DNA of 64,000 bases, taken from the NCBI RefSeq assembly GCF_030549615.1, contig NZ_CP130832.1, forward strand, positions 4,476,001 to 4,540,000. Reading direction: 5' to 3'. Every line of letters starts with the position of its first letter. Position 1 is the first letter of the stretch. The position numbers and the translations under genes are program-made. Positions 17,277 to 26,450 of this stretch are shown here, one piece after another. This stretch comes from Stenotrophomonas sp. 610A2. Its GTDB lineage: Bacteria; Pseudomonadota; Gammaproteobacteria; Xanthomonadales; Xanthomonadaceae. The notes under the pieces were generated by a model, which did not search any database, was not told the origin of the DNA, and saw only the letters and a program-made list of their open reading frames with translations.

Positions 17277-18551
17277 TTACCAACTCGTCTGCGCGTATCG
17301 TGAAACCGGCTGCTCCCGCTCAAGATCAAATGGCACGACCAGCAACTGCAGCTGCCCATCAAAGTGGAATGCTGGCAACGACGTGCTGAAACGTGAGGTC
17401 TTGGGATAGAACAGGTATAGCGTGCCGGTACCGCCCAAGTATTTCTGGCCGTAGGCATACAGCTGGTAAAAGTCAGCTTGGGACAGCCCGTACTTCTGTT
17501 CGCCGTTGTCCAAAGCACCATCGAGCAGTTTCCACTTGGCGTCTGCGACCACGCGCTGGCCACCGTCATCAATCAGGAAATCGGGGCGCAGCTGGAACCA
17601 ATGTTGGTCGCGGTGCTTGGCTAGGAAGTGGCGGGCCGCCTGTAGCGTGAGTGTTGCGCCAGTTGGCAGCCATTGGCGCAGTCCCAGTCCGACATACTGC
17701 TCGTATACCTTTTCCATAGGGAACAGCAGGCTCTGACCGTTGCTGGTGCCGACCACCGTCAAGGGCATCTGCTCGTGCAGGATCAGCGAACACCAGCCAC
17801 GCACCGGCGCGTAATGCGCCAACAGGCGATCATCACGCCAGCGTTGGAAATCCTCAGCCACGTCACTGCTGGTTGGGATCTCATGCAGGTGATGGGAAAG
17901 CTCGTGCGCCAGGCGCCAGTTCCCGGGTTCGCGGGTGCGCCTGCGCACCACCTCCAGCGCCGAGCGAATCAGACGATTTTCGGCGCGATCAGCATCAAAG
18001 ACATCATGCTCCACCTGGAAGACGTGGGCACGACCCACAGGCTGGCGAACTTGCCGGGCCACCAACAGTCTGCCACGCAGATAACGCAACTCTTCCTGCA
18101 CCGGGTGGTAGTCGAAGCGCAGGCCGCGCTTAACCAGGTGCTCCACGCCCTGCAGGAACTGCCGCGCCACCCATTCGCTCAGCGGTGCATCGAAGGTGCG
18201 CAGCGCCGTAGGGCTTGACCGGCGCGGCGTCAGATTCAGGCAACGCGCCAGCATCTTCTGCAGTAAGCCCCGCCCGGCTTCGATGCTATCGCCCAGCTCC
18301 ATTGCCTTGGGCAAAATTTCGATGCGGGTGCCGCAGGGTGATTCAAGCACGCCAACATAGTTGTCCAGACGCAGTTCACGCCGGCTTTCCAGTTCAACCA
18401 GCCGGGCACCGCTACCGGGGCCTTGCAGGCGCGCACTTTCAGCCAGCAACCAGTCGAACGCCGTCTGTGAAACCTGCGCCAGCATCTCCGACGCGGATAC
18501 CGCCGCGGTGGTCAGGCGGGCATGCTCACGGACGGTTATCAGCTGCGTCAC
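17277..18551 (-). CDS. mcrC: McrC-like nuclease subunit of McrBC-type restriction system
   Basis: 424 aa. GTG start at 18551 overlaps the McrB stop (GTGA), so the pair is translationally coupled. The N-terminal half (~1-230) is the helical/beta region that contacts McrB. The nuclease core is PD-(D/E)xK: D324 in LRPDFLID, D337 and K339 in VVADAKWK, followed by a helix QADFYQLYAYGQKYL. McrC stimulates the McrB GTPase and cuts DNA after translocation. The length is slightly above that of E. coli McrC (~350 aa) and usual for the wider McrC family. All three core catalytic residues are present, so the enzyme should be active. Confidence 0.88.
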   Translation of the reverse strand: MTQLITVREHARLTTAAVSASEMLAQVSQTAFDWLLAESARLQGPGSGARLVELESRRELRLDNYVGVLESPCGTRIEILPKAMELGDSIEAGRGLLQKMLARCLNLTPRRSSPTALRTFDAPLSEWVARQFLQGVEHLVKRGLRFDYHPVQEELRYLRGRLLVARQVRQPVGRAHVFQVEHDVFDADRAENRLIRSALEVVRRRTREPGNWRLAHELSHHLHEIPTSSDVAEDFQRWRDDRLLAHYAPVRGWCSLILHEQMPLTVVGTSNGQSLLFPMEKVYEQYVGLGLRQWLPTGATLTLQAARHFLAKHRDQHWFQLRPDFLIDDGGQRVVADAKWKLLDGALDNGEQKYGLSQADFYQLYAYGQKYLGGTGTLYLFYPKTSRFSTSLPAFHFDGQLQLLVVPFDLEREQPVSRYAQTSW

Positions 18552-21199
18552 TGGATGGCTTCGATCAGCGTGTAGATGCCCAAGTAACTTTCGGGTTCCT
18601 CGAAAGCCTCATCATTTATCTGCCAACGGCTGCCGTTGCCAAACCCTGCTTTGCCGAACAATGCATGCTCGTCGTAGACCGGCTTGCTAAGGAACTGATG
18701 TACTTTGGCCTTACGCGGGTCGTTCAGCACCAGCGCAATCCTTTCCCAATCCTCGAAGAAATACTCCTGCAACAACGGCAGGATCTGCAGCTGAAACACG
18801 CGCTTCAGCTCATCCAGCGACTGGATGCCGATGAAATAGGCATGGCCGAGCAGATGATCCCGGCCCAGCAACACTTCAATGCGGTTATTCATGACGGCCA
18901 GCAATTGCTGCAGGTCGATACCGGACACCATGCCAAGTAAGCCGGGCCTGGGCGGCATCTCTTCGAACACGAATCGACGACGCAGGGCCACGTCCAGACC
19001 GGCCAACGAGCGATCGGCGGTGTTCATGGTGCCTATCAGGTACACGTTGTCGGGCACGCTGAATTTGTCCTGCGAGTACGGCAGGGTTACTTGCAATGCT
19101 TCTGCTTTACCGGCGCGCTTGGATTCCTCGATCAACGTGATGAGCTCGCCGAAAATTCGCGAGATGTTTCCGCGATTGATTTCATCAATGATCAGTACCC
19201 GCGGCGCGTTGTCCTGCGTTTCTTCAACGGGGGCCAGCAGCTTGGCCAGTTTGTCCAAATTGATCGAGCCGGGACGCAGCTCGTAGATGGTCATCTGGCT
19301 GAAGCGGTTTTCCATCAACTCGGCGTACGGCAAGCCAGCGTCATATACACGAAGCCAGTTGACCTTGCGGCCTTGTGAGTAGCTGTCGTTCTCGCGCGGG
19401 ACGTGCAGGTATTCGCTGGTAACCTCGCCAATTGCGCGGAAACGCAGATTGCCTTGGGTGACCACGAACAGATCACCAACTTTGACCTGCCGGATGAAGA
19501 TATTGAGCGCCGTGATCGGGTAGTCGGAAGCATCCCGTTCCGGGGTAGCCTGCTGGAACCTTTGGGCGATATCGTCGCGTGTTTGCACACCGTTATAGTC
19601 GGCATCGGCACCGAAGCCGATCAGTGCCAGCCCCTGCCTGATGCAGTCCTCGTAGACCGCTTCCTCAGTGCCGGCCTCACCCAGAGAGATCTTCCAGATG
19701 CGTCGGCCTTTCAGATCGATATGTTTGCCGGTCGATTGCACCACGCGACGCCGGGCCGCATTGCACAGCTGCTTGAAGACGCCGTCCTCGACCGCGTACT
19801 CGATCTGACGGGTAGCTTCGTTGGTGCCTGCACGAATTCCTTCAACGAAGTCTTCGTAGCTGAAGCTTTGATGGAAAGTGACGAACTTGATCTGCCCCGC
19901 AGCCGCATAGGCGTCGAACTTCTGTTTCTTCTGCTCACGGCTGCCATTGAAGTCGGGTTCGAGAATGGCCAGCGCCTTGTCGATGGTGGCGTAGGTCTTG
20001 CCGGTACCCGGCGGGCCATAGAGGATCTGGTTCAGAGGTTGGGTGATCATGGCAGGCTCGGATGTCGGCAAGGCAGGCGGGGTCGCAGCGGGCTTTGAGT
20101 CGTACCAACTGCACAACTCCACGAGCTCCTCCAACGAGGAAACACGCACTGTGTATGCTGGTTGGCCAGTAGCCAGACGCGGCGCATGGCTGCCCAGGTG
20201 GTGGTTGCGGCTCTTCTCCGGCAAATACTCGCCCATTCGATCGTCCGAGACCCGGGAAGGACGCGCGTCGACAAAGACCTGCAGCGTGGATTTCTTGGCA
20301 GGGTTGGTGCCTGGATCGAAGGCTAGTTGTCGCTCCGTCCCCGTGCGGTAGGCCGCGATATGCGAAGTACCGCTGTAGGTGTCCGGATAGCGCTCGTCCA
20401 GGTAGTCCATCGCGACCTGCGCGTCGAATGGTGCGCCTTGGTTATTCTCCCAAGCGCCGTGGGACAGCGCCGCAAACGGTTCACTTGAATGCTTACGCAC
20501 AGCATCCAGCGCCGCCAGGTAAGCCGGAAGCGTGCGTTCCGGGCGGGGAACACCGATGGTCAGCAGCCACGGGCGGGTCTGCCTGTCGATGGGGAAATAC
20601 AGGTCAGGCGCTACGTAGAACAAGGCTTGCGTCAGCTTTGTGAAACCAGTGCTGGGGATCTTCAGGGCTCGGGCGAACGTGTCCGCGTCCAAGCCAGTCC
20701 TAGCATCCTTGAACAGCATCCAGAGCGTAGGAATCATCCAATCTTCCCGCTTGCGCTGATACGGGAACATCCAGACCTTCATGGCATTGGCACTGGGTAC
20801 GCCATCAAAGTCAGTTGGCGGTACCACGCTCAGCCCCGCGACATCGATCAATCGGGCAAACAACTGTTTGCGCCTTTCGACCCCGTACTTCATGAACATG
20901 CAGAAGAAGGTGAACGGATCGATCGCCTGCAGCGGGATGGTCTGCGCGTTCTCATCCTTGTCCTCCAAGCCGGCATCAATGCCAACCTCTTTGAGAACCT
21001 GGATCAACTCCGGCTGTCGGGCTTCAAAACCGCCCACCCACTCAGCCACTGCCCGGAAGACGGGAATCCACGTGAAATTGGAGACTCCCATCAATTTGCT
21101 TTCCTTGCTTTTCGAAAGGTGGGTGACGAGTTGCGGTCCTGCTCCACCGTTTCTGGCAAGCCAGCTTTGCAGGTCTGCAGCCGTGCTAGATGCGCCCAT
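18548..21199 (-). CDS. mcrB: McrB-like AAA+ GTPase with EVE-like insertion
   Basis: 883 aa from the ATG at 21199; an alternative ATG at 21091 has a better SD (AAGGA) and would give 847 aa. Motor motifs are complete: Walker A GPPGTGKT (395-402), Walker B RVLIIDEINRG (667-677), McrB signature MNTADRS (725-731) and RRRF (740-743). Between Walker A and B, residues ~500-610 (RIWKISLG, IRQGLALIGFGADADY, VGDLFVV, LRFRAIGEVTSEY) look like an EVE/PUA-type modified-base reader inserted in the motor. The N-terminus (~40-290) is a helical domain with APDLYFPIDRQTRPWL, then a small basic beta region (~285-370), neither resembling the E. coli McrB N-domain. Target: probably modified foreign DNA. Confidence 0.87.
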   Translation of the reverse strand: MGASSTAADLQSWLARNGGAGPQLVTHLSKSKESKLMGVSNFTWIPVFRAVAEWVGGFEARQPELIQVLKEVGIDAGLEDKDENAQTIPLQAIDPFTFFCMFMKYGVERRKQLFARLIDVAGLSVVPPTDFDGVPSANAMKVWMFPYQRKREDWMIPTLWMLFKDARTGLDADTFARALKIPSTGFTKLTQALFYVAPDLYFPIDRQTRPWLLTIGVPRPERTLPAYLAALDAVRKHSSEPFAALSHGAWENNQGAPFDAQVAMDYLDERYPDTYSGTSHIAAYRTGTERQLAFDPGTNPAKKSTLQVFVDARPSRVSDDRMGEYLPEKSRNHHLGSHAPRLATGQPAYTVRVSSLEELVELCSWYDSKPAATPPALPTSEPAMITQPLNQILYGPPGTGKTYATIDKALAILEPDFNGSREQKKQKFDAYAAAGQIKFVTFHQSFSYEDFVEGIRAGTNEATRQIEYAVEDGVFKQLCNAARRRVVQSTGKHIDLKGRRIWKISLGEAGTEEAVYEDCIRQGLALIGFGADADYNGVQTRDDIAQRFQQATPERDASDYPITALNIFIRQVKVGDLFVVTQGNLRFRAIGEVTSEYLHVPRENDSYSQGRKVNWLRVYDAGLPYAELMENRFSQMTIYELRPGSINLDKLAKLLAPVEETQDNAPRVLIIDEINRGNISRIFGELITLIEESKRAGKAEALQVTLPYSQDKFSVPDNVYLIGTMNTADRSLAGLDVALRRRFVFEEMPPRPGLLGMVSGIDLQQLLAVMNNRIEVLLGRDHLLGHAYFIGIQSLDELKRVFQLQILPLLQEYFFEDWERIALVLNDPRKAKVHQFLSKPVYDEHALFGKAGFGNGSRWQINDEAFEEPESYLGIYTLIEAIQ

Positions 21200-21519
21200 T
21201 TGGAGCGTTGTGGTTCGGCCATTCCCTATGCCCTGTAAGGCCCCCAGCGGGCACCTAGCGATTCTATCTGACGGGCAGACGCACGAAGCGGAGATTGAAG
21301 CCCCCCATCGAATACCGACAAGAGCTGGAAGGCCGCGATACGAGCAGCAACCACAGCGCGTCCACACAACAAAAAAGTTCCCCGTTCTTCACTTTAATTT
21401 ATGTACTGGTCAGTCTGGTATTCAGGGTGGATTCCGTTGGCTAACGGATAATTCACAACTATCGAACGGCCACAGATTCAGGCCGTAACGATCAAGACCA
21501 ATAACGAGGTAATGCCGAA

Positions 21520-22092
21520 ATGAAGACTTCTTTGATCGCTCTGGGCCTGCTGGCCGCCCTGCCGTTCGCCGCTTCGGCTGCCGATGGCCTGTCCTACAAC
21601 TATGTGGAAGGCGGCTATGTGAATACCGACGCCAAGGGCGGCGACGCCGATGGTTGGGCGGTGAAGGGCTCGGTTGCGGTACATCCGAACTTCCATGTGT
21701 TCGGTGACTACAACGCGCAGGAAACCGACAAGGGCAAGGTTGATGTTGACCAGTGGCGCCTGGGTGTTGGCTACAACTACACCGTGGCCCCGAACACCGA
21801 CCTGCTGGCACGTGCGGCCTACCAGAAGCTGGACATCGAGCACGGCCCGAGGTTCAACGGCTACAGCGCTGAAGTTGGCGTGCGCACTGCCTTCACCCCG
21901 AACTTCGAAGGCTATGCCCTGGCGGGTTACGAGGATTACAGCAAGAAGAACGGCTACAACCCGGAAGGCGAGTTCTACGGCCGCGTTGGCGCCACCGGCA
22001 AGTTCAACGCGAACTGGGGCCTGACCGGCGAAGTGAAGCTGGCCAAGGCTGGCGACAAGGAATGGTTCGTCGGCCCGCGCTTCACCTGGTAA
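21520..22092 (+). CDS. ax21: Ax21-family outer-membrane beta-barrel protein
   Basis: 190 aa, signal peptide MKTSLIALGLLAALPFAASA with an AxA site, then an eight-strand-type small barrel: GLSYNYVEGGYV, WAVKGSVAVHPNFHVFGDY, WRLGVGYNYTVAPNTDLLARAAY and a terminal Phe-Thr-Trp. The sequence matches the Ax21 family abundant in Xanthomonas and Stenotrophomonas outer membranes and vesicles. Earlier claims that Ax21 is a quorum-sensing signal were withdrawn; a structural or adhesion role is safer. It has its own ~150-bp upstream region and a strong terminator, fitting a highly expressed single gene. Confidence 0.93.
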   Translation: MKTSLIALGLLAALPFAASAADGLSYNYVEGGYVNTDAKGGDADGWAVKGSVAVHPNFHVFGDYNAQETDKGKVDVDQWRLGVGYNYTVAPNTDLLARAAYQKLDIEHGPRFNGYSAEVGVRTAFTPNFEGYALAGYEDYSKKNGYNPEGEFYGRVGATGKFNANWGLTGEVKLAKAGDKEWFVGPRFTW

Positions 22093-22152
22093 GCGACAAA
22101 GCGACAAGTAATGGTGTTGTATGGCGCGTGACCTCTCTCCCACGCGCCGCTG

Positions 22153-22187
22153 GAAGCCCGGTCCTCCCCTGACCGGGCTTCTTTTTT
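22153..22187 (+). terminator. terminator of ax21
   Basis: Perfect 11-bp stem GAAGCCCGGTC (22153-22163) / GACCGGGCTTC (22171-22181), 7-nt loop, then six T. Confidence 0.93.
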
Positions 22188-22211
22188 GGGCGGCGCCCGG
22201 CAGGGCTTTTT

Positions 22212-22234
22212 GTAGTGCCGAGCCATGCTCGGCA
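22212..22234 (+). repeat. SMAG/REP palindrome, single
   Basis: GTAGTGCCGAGCCATG... hairpin: GTAG head then TGCCGAGC/GCTCGGCA arms. It is followed by a shared AAGCTTTCCCGGCCA-like tail also found after the copy at 60594. Confidence 0.85.
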
Positions 22235-22263
22235 GAAGCTTTCCCGGCCAGAGCCAAAAGCTA

Positions 22264-22304
22264 CCCCTCCCCAGCCCTCCCCTTGGCTGCGCCAAAGGGA
22301 GGGG
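22264..22304. repeat. C-rich hairpin element
   Basis: CCCCTCCCCAGCCCTCCCCT followed by TGGCTGCGCCAAAGGGAGGGGG; the right part folds back on the left. It lies between two SMAG elements in the ax21-gpsA gap. Confidence 0.75.
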
Positions 22305-22306
22305 GC

Positions 22307-22374
22307 GTAGTGCCGAGCCATGCTCGGCTGAGGCTTCACCGGTAACGCCACTGCCGAGCATGGCTCGGCACTAC
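22307..22374. repeat. SMAG/REP inverted dimer
   Basis: Two 23-bp GTAG-headed palindromes, 22307-22329 and 22352-22374 (reverse orientation), face each other around a short spacer ending CACCGGTAACGCCAC, the standard dimer layout of these elements. Convergent intergenic location. Confidence 0.87.
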
Positions 22375-22377
22375 AAG

Positions 22378-22406
22378 AACAAAAAAGCCCGGCATTGCCG
22401 GGCTTC
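22378..22406 (-). terminator. terminator of gpsA
   Basis: On the minus strand, a stem AGCCCGGC/GCCGGGCT with a very short loop (22385-22405) precedes a T-run (A-run on plus, 22378-22386). It lies 22 nt beyond the gpsA stop. Confidence 0.8.
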
Positions 22407-22427
22407 TTCTTTGATCGTCGCTCATTC

Positions 22428-23456
22428 TTACTTGAACAGCGTGTCCGGGTATTCCGGCTTCTGCTCACGGGCCAGCAACTGCTGCAGGCCTTCGGACGGG
22501 CTCAGCTCACCGTGCAACACCGACTGCACCGCCTTGGAGATCGGCAGGTCGATGCCGTGGCGGTCGGCCTGGCGCATGACTTCATCGGCGGTCTGTACCG
22601 ATTCCACCACCTGGCCGATTTCCTTCACTGCATCGGGCAGGCTCTGGCCGCGGCCGAGTGCCAGACCCAGGCGACGGTTACGCGACAGGTCACCGGTGCT
22701 GGTCAGCACCAGATCGCCGAGACCGGCCAGACCCATCAGGGTTTCCGGCTTGCCACCAATGGCAGCTGCCAGTCGCAGCATCTCATTGAGACCGCGAGTG
22801 ATCAGGCCGGCACGGGCATTCAGGCCCAGCTGCATGCCATCGGCCACGCCGGTTGCCACGGCCAGCACGTTCTTCATCGCACCGCCCAGCTCTGCACCGA
22901 CCATGTCGTCGCCGGTATAGGCGCGGAACGCCGGGCCGTGCATGGCGTCAGCCACCTGCTGGGAGAATGCGTCGTCATCACCGTGGACGGTGATGGCGGT
23001 GGGCAGGCCCAGGGTGACTTCCTTGGCAAAGGACGGGCCGGTGACGACGGCCAACGGCACGTCCGGACCCAGTACTTCGCGCGCTACTTCATGCAGGAAA
23101 CGGCCTGAGCCGGGCTCGAAGCCCTTGGTTGCCCAGGCCACGCCTGCCCCGGCCGGCCGCAGCGGCGCCAGCGCGCGCACGGTTTCGGCAAAGGCATGCG
23201 AAGGCACCACCACCAGGATCCAGTCTGCCCCGGCAACGGTGGCAGCCAGGTCGGTGCTGGCGCGCAGGGATTCTGGCAAGGGAATCCCCGGCAGGTACCG
23301 GGGATTCTCATGACGCTGATCAATCGCCTCGACTACCGCTGCATCACGTCCCCACAGCACGGTCGTATGACCGTGCCGGGCCAACAGGGTGGCCAGCGCG
23401 GTGCCCCAGGAGCCCGCGCCAAGAACGGCGATTTTTTCTGCGTCGTTCGTACTCAT
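22428..23456 (-). CDS. gpsA: glycerol-3-phosphate dehydrogenase [NAD(P)+]
   Basis: 342 aa, the usual length. It reduces dihydroxyacetone phosphate to sn-glycerol-3-phosphate for phospholipid synthesis in the cytoplasm. The dinucleotide-binding motif [14 protein letters not shown] follows the first beta-strand (residues ~13-26); GPSFAKEV carries the catalytic Lys, and RNRRLG lies near the C-terminus. It is the last gene of the minus-strand group rhodanese-secB-gpsA, the same neighbourhood as in E. coli (yibN-grxC-secB-gpsA), 20 bp downstream of secB. Confidence 0.97.
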   Translation of the reverse strand: MSTNDAEKIAVLGAGSWGTALATLLARHGHTTVLWGRDAAVVEAIDQRHENPRYLPGIPLPESLRASTDLAATVAGADWILVVVPSHAFAETVRALAPLRPAGAGVAWATKGFEPGSGRFLHEVAREVLGPDVPLAVVTGPSFAKEVTLGLPTAITVHGDDDAFSQQVADAMHGPAFRAYTGDDMVGAELGGAMKNVLAVATGVADGMQLGLNARAGLITRGLNEMLRLAAAIGGKPETLMGLAGLGDLVLTSTGDLSRNRRLGLALGRGQSLPDAVKEIGQVVESVQTADEVMRQADRHGIDLPISKAVQSVLHGELSPSEGLQQLLAREQKPEYPDTLFK

Positions 23457-23475
23457 ACTGAAACGCAGACGCCGA

Positions 23476-23991
23476 TCAGGCGTTGCCAGCCGGCTCGGAA
23501 TCAGCCAGCGAGGCTTCGCCCTGCTGCTGACGCTGACGCAGGGTTTCGGCGTACAGGCCTTCGAAGTTGATCGGCTGCAGGTAGAACGGCGGGAAGCCGC
23601 CGGCCTGGATCAGGTCCGACACCATCGAGCGCACGTACGGGAACAGGATGTTCGGGCACTGGGTGCCGAGCAGCACGTCGATTGCCTGCGGCTCCAGGCC
23701 GATCAGGCCAAACACGCCAGCCTGCTCGACTTCGGCCACATAGGCGGTCTTGTCGCCGGCCTTGCAGGTCAGGGTCACGCCCAGCACCACTTCAAACGCA
23801 GTGTCGGACAGGCGCTGCACCTTCTGGTTCAGGTTCAGCTGCAGGTCCGGCTGCACGTTCTCGTTGAAGATCGTCGGCGAGTTCGGGGATTCGAAAGAAA
23901 CGTCCTTGACGTAGATCTTCTCGATGGTGAAAGCCGGGCCGGTTGCGGATTCGTCGGCCGGGACTACGCCGTTGGTGTTCTCTTCGGACAT
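23476..23991 (-). CDS. secB: protein-export chaperone SecB
   Basis: 171 aa, acidic, typical of SecB. It forms a cytoplasmic tetramer that keeps preproteins unfolded and delivers them to SecA. Recognisable family features are the [19 protein letters not shown] start, [40 protein letters not shown] and [17 protein letters not shown]. Upstream lies the rhodanese gene, downstream gpsA, both on the same strand. The grxC gene that often sits in this operon is missing here. Confidence 0.97.
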   Translation of the reverse strand: MSEENTNGVVPADESATGPAFTIEKIYVKDVSFESPNSPTIFNENVQPDLQLNLNQKVQRLSDTAFEVVLGVTLTCKAGDKTAYVAEVEQAGVFGLIGLEPQAIDVLLGTQCPNILFPYVRSMVSDLIQAGGFPPFYLQPINFEGLYAETLRQRQQQGEASLADSEPAGNA

Positions 23992-24095
23992 TGCTCAAGA
24001 CTCCAGAACAGATTGTTCATTGAATGGGATTAGTACAAGACCAGCGATGGGGGCGGTTGCCCACAGACACAAGCCCTGTCTGAAAATTTGCTGAC

Positions 24096-24533
24096 TCAGT
24101 TACGGCCTTTGACCAGCAGCAGGTCTGCCGCCTGCCATGCCGGCAGGCCACCATCGAGCACATATACCTGCTCGAAGCCGGCTTTTTTCAGCGCTTTTGC
24201 CGCTGTAGCCGAGGCATTGCCGGTACGGCACAGCAACACCACCGGGCTCTGCTTGGCGTTGGCCAGCAGCTTGTGGGAGGCGTTCAACTGCGCCGGCTGC
24301 ACATTGCGGCTACCGGCAATATGGCCCTTCTCGAAGTCGGCGGCAGCCGACAGATCGATCACGGTCGTGCCGCCGGCATTGATCATGTGGGTCAATTCGG
24401 ACGGCTTGAGCGACTTGTAGCCGCGGAACAGGCGCGCGACCTCGGTGGCAATGATGGCTACCGTCAGGCCGACCAGGGCCAGCGACAACATCGGATTTCG
24501 GCCGGCGAAGGCCAGCAACTCTTCGTAATTCAC
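24096..24533 (-). CDS. yibN: membrane-anchored rhodanese-like protein (YibN type)
   Basis: 145 aa. One N-terminal membrane helix (~residues 14-34, MLSLALVGLTVAIIATEVARL) is followed by a cytoplasmic rhodanese domain. The active-site loop CRTGNAS supplies the Cys, and INAGGTTVIDLSAAADFEKGH, GSRNVQPAQL and YVLDGGLPAW are typical. The position before secB-gpsA identifies it as the YibN homologue. It probably transfers sulfur or handles persulfides; the physiological role of this family is unsettled. Confidence 0.92.
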   Translation of the reverse strand: MNYEELLAFAGRNPMLSLALVGLTVAIIATEVARLFRGYKSLKPSELTHMINAGGTTVIDLSAAADFEKGHIAGSRNVQPAQLNASHKLLANAKQSPVVLLCRTGNASATAAKALKKAGFEQVYVLDGGLPAWQAADLLLVKGRN

Positions 24534-24597
24534 TCAGGTCACGGGTCGATAAGAGGGCATGGATTGTCGCACAGCCGGTGAAAATGCAGCCAATGCC

Positions 24598-25026
24598 TCA
24601 TTGGCCCTGCCAAAGATCGGGCAAACCGGCCGCCTGCCACCAGCGCTTGGCCTCCGGATCCCAGCGCCAGCGCTCGTTCACGATCACCAGCCGTTCGGCC
24701 TGGGTATTGCGGTTGATCACGCCCATTTCCACCCGCCGCTCGATGCTGCCATCGGCGCCTGCACCCACCGAACGCTCGCGGTAGCTGGACACCTGGATCT
24801 GCCGGTAGCGCTCGCGCTGCAGGTCGGTGATCGGCCGCTGCAGCAGGTACTGCGGGTCGATGAAGCCTTCGGCCTTGTCGAAATCGCCCCAGCGCACGGC
24901 CGCCACATAGGCGTCCTGGGTCGGCACCAGCTTGCTGCGCTGTGCCCGGCTCGGGCCATCGGCCTGGGCGCTACCAGCTGCCAGCAGCAACACGACCAGC
25001 GCGGACTTGAACAGGTTTCGATACAT
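24598..25026 (-). CDS. periplasmic protein of unknown function
   Basis: 142 aa with a signal peptide (MYRNLFKSALVVLLLAAGSAQA). The mature part has a repeated Arg/Trp-rich character (VAAVRWGDFDKAEGFIDPQYL, RWRWDPEAKRWWQ) and resembles NTF2-like or SnoaL-like small periplasmic proteins common in Xanthomonadaceae, but I cannot name the family with certainty. It ends 64 bp before the rhodanese start on the same strand; neighbours give no functional clue. Confidence 0.75.
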   Translation of the reverse strand: MYRNLFKSALVVLLLAAGSAQADGPSRAQRSKLVPTQDAYVAAVRWGDFDKAEGFIDPQYLLQRPITDLQRERYRQIQVSSYRERSVGAGADGSIERRVEMGVINRNTQAERLVIVNERWRWDPEAKRWWQAAGLPDLWQGQ

Positions 25027-25052
25027 GCAGGCCCCCTCGGTGATGGCTGATC

Positions 25053-25511
25053 TTAGCCCTTGCCGAGGGCAACAAAACGCCCCTCGAACTCGGCCGCGCC
25101 GCCTTCAATCGCCGCGCGCACGGTCACCCTGGCACGTCCGCGTTTGCTGAACAGCGCCAGGAAGTCATCCCAGTCCTGCTCAGGCGCCAATCGCGCGGTC
25201 GCCAGCAGGTCGCCGTACACCGGTGCGCGGTAGCGGATATTGCTGTCCGCCACATACACCTCGGCCTGCTTGCCCGCCATCGCCAGGCGCATGCTGACCA
25301 GCGCCCAGCCCGACAACGTCATCACCGAGGCCAGGCTGCCACCGAAGGCGTTGCCCTTGTCATTGACGTTGGCATCCAGCGGCGCCTGCATGCGCAGCAC
25401 GCCATTGTCATAGCCGGCAATGCGGATGCCCATCGCTGCAACCGGCGGCATTGCCGAGAGAGTGCGCTGAAGCTGCTCCAGCAACACAGGTTCTTCAATA
25501 TGTTCGGACAT
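25053..25511 (-). CDS. hotdog-fold thioesterase (YiiD C-terminal type)
   Basis: 152 aa from the ATG at 25511 (MSEHIEEPVLLEQ). A longer open frame upstream is antisense to hemD and is rejected. The sequence shows the YiiD_C-type thioesterase plan: GIRIAGYDNGVLRMQAPLDANVNDKGNAFGG containing the conserved N..G..FGGS loop at the start of the long helix, then VADSNIRYRAPVYGDL. Probably hydrolyses acyl thioesters; substrate unknown. It is divergent from hemD with start codons ~42 bp apart, so promoters must overlap. Confidence 0.85.
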   Translation of the reverse strand: MSEHIEEPVLLEQLQRTLSAMPPVAAMGIRIAGYDNGVLRMQAPLDANVNDKGNAFGGSLASVMTLSGWALVSMRLAMAGKQAEVYVADSNIRYRAPVYGDLLATARLAPEQDWDDFLALFSKRGRARVTVRAAIEGGAAEFEGRFVALGKG

Positions 25512-25553
25512 GGAAGACAACGAAAAACGGAAAGCGCCCGCATAATGCATGGA

Positions 25554-26336
25554 ATGAACCGCTCCGCCTATGTGCCAGCCGACACGGTCTGGCATCTCAT
25601 CTCGATGCGTCCGCAAGGGCAACACGACACCCTGCGCAGCGCAGCGGCGCGTTTGGGTGCACGTACGCTGGCGTTGTCGCCCTGGCGGCTGCAGATGCGT
25701 ACCGACGAGGCCACCCGCGAGCAGCTGAACGCAGCGCGTACCTGCGACCGACTGGTATTCACCAGCCCTGCCGCTGCCGAAGCCGCTGCACGGCTGTTGC
25801 CGCTGGCCGAGCTTCCTGCGGGCAGCCTGGTCGCGGTTGGCGAAGGTACTGCGCGGGCACTGCGGCGGCGCGGCGCGACCGACGTGCAGGCGCCTACCCG
25901 GATGGACAGCGAAGGCCTGCTGGCCTTGCCCGCCATGCAGCAGCTGCGCGGCCTGCGCGTGGCCCTGGTCACCGCCCCCGGCGGTCGCGGCGTGATTGCC
26001 GCGCAGGTGCGCGAACGCGGCGCCAACCTGCAGCGCATTGATGTCTATGAGCGGCTGCCGCTGCCGGTCAGCAAGGCCACCATTGCCCGCCTGCAGGCAC
26101 TGCCGAGCCCGTATGTGGTGGCGATCAGCAGCGGTGAAGCGCTGCAGACGGTACTGCCGTATCTGCCCGCCGCCTTGTTGCAGCAATGGCAGCAAGCCGC
26201 AGCAGTTGCCGCCAGCGAACGGCTGGCCGAACTTGCCACCGAGCTTGGCTTCCACAACGTCAGCCTTGCCGCCGGCCCCCTGCCTGCACAGCTGGCCAGC
26301 GCCGCCCACGCCGCGCTTTTCCCTGCCGCAGGCTGA
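25554..26336 (+). CDS. hemD: uroporphyrinogen-III synthase
   Basis: 260 aa from ATG 25554 (an ATG at 25545 is also possible). Cyclises hydroxymethylbilane to uroporphyrinogen III with inversion of ring D. The two-domain HemD plan is visible: VWHLISMRPQGQ, FTSPAAAEAAARLL, VGEGTARALRRRGA, then ALVTAPGGRGVIAAQVRERGA, VYERLPLP and a final AAVAASERLAELATELGF. These are weakly conserved features but match the family, and the downstream hemX-hemY confirms it. hemC is not adjacent in the window. Confidence 0.9.
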   Translation: MNRSAYVPADTVWHLISMRPQGQHDTLRSAAARLGARTLALSPWRLQMRTDEATREQLNAARTCDRLVFTSPAAAEAAARLLPLAELPAGSLVAVGEGTARALRRRGATDVQAPTRMDSEGLLALPAMQQLRGLRVALVTAPGGRGVIAAQVRERGANLQRIDVYERLPLPVSKATIARLQALPSPYVVAISSGEALQTVLPYLPAALLQQWQQAAAVAASERLAELATELGFHNVSLAAGPLPAQLASAAHAALFPAAG

Positions 26337-26450
26337 GCCCGCCAGCAAAGGCGACTTGCAGGCATGCAGCGCGCGGGCGATGCTTTGCCTGCACCAATTG
26401 CGTGGTCACCCTTGTGTCGTGGCCTCGCCCGCCAAGGATGTTGCCCCCCG

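Noticed and set aside
25512-26348. N-terminal extension of the minus-strand thioesterase across hemD
   Set aside because: The extension is antisense to hemD; the thioesterase fold starts at 25511.
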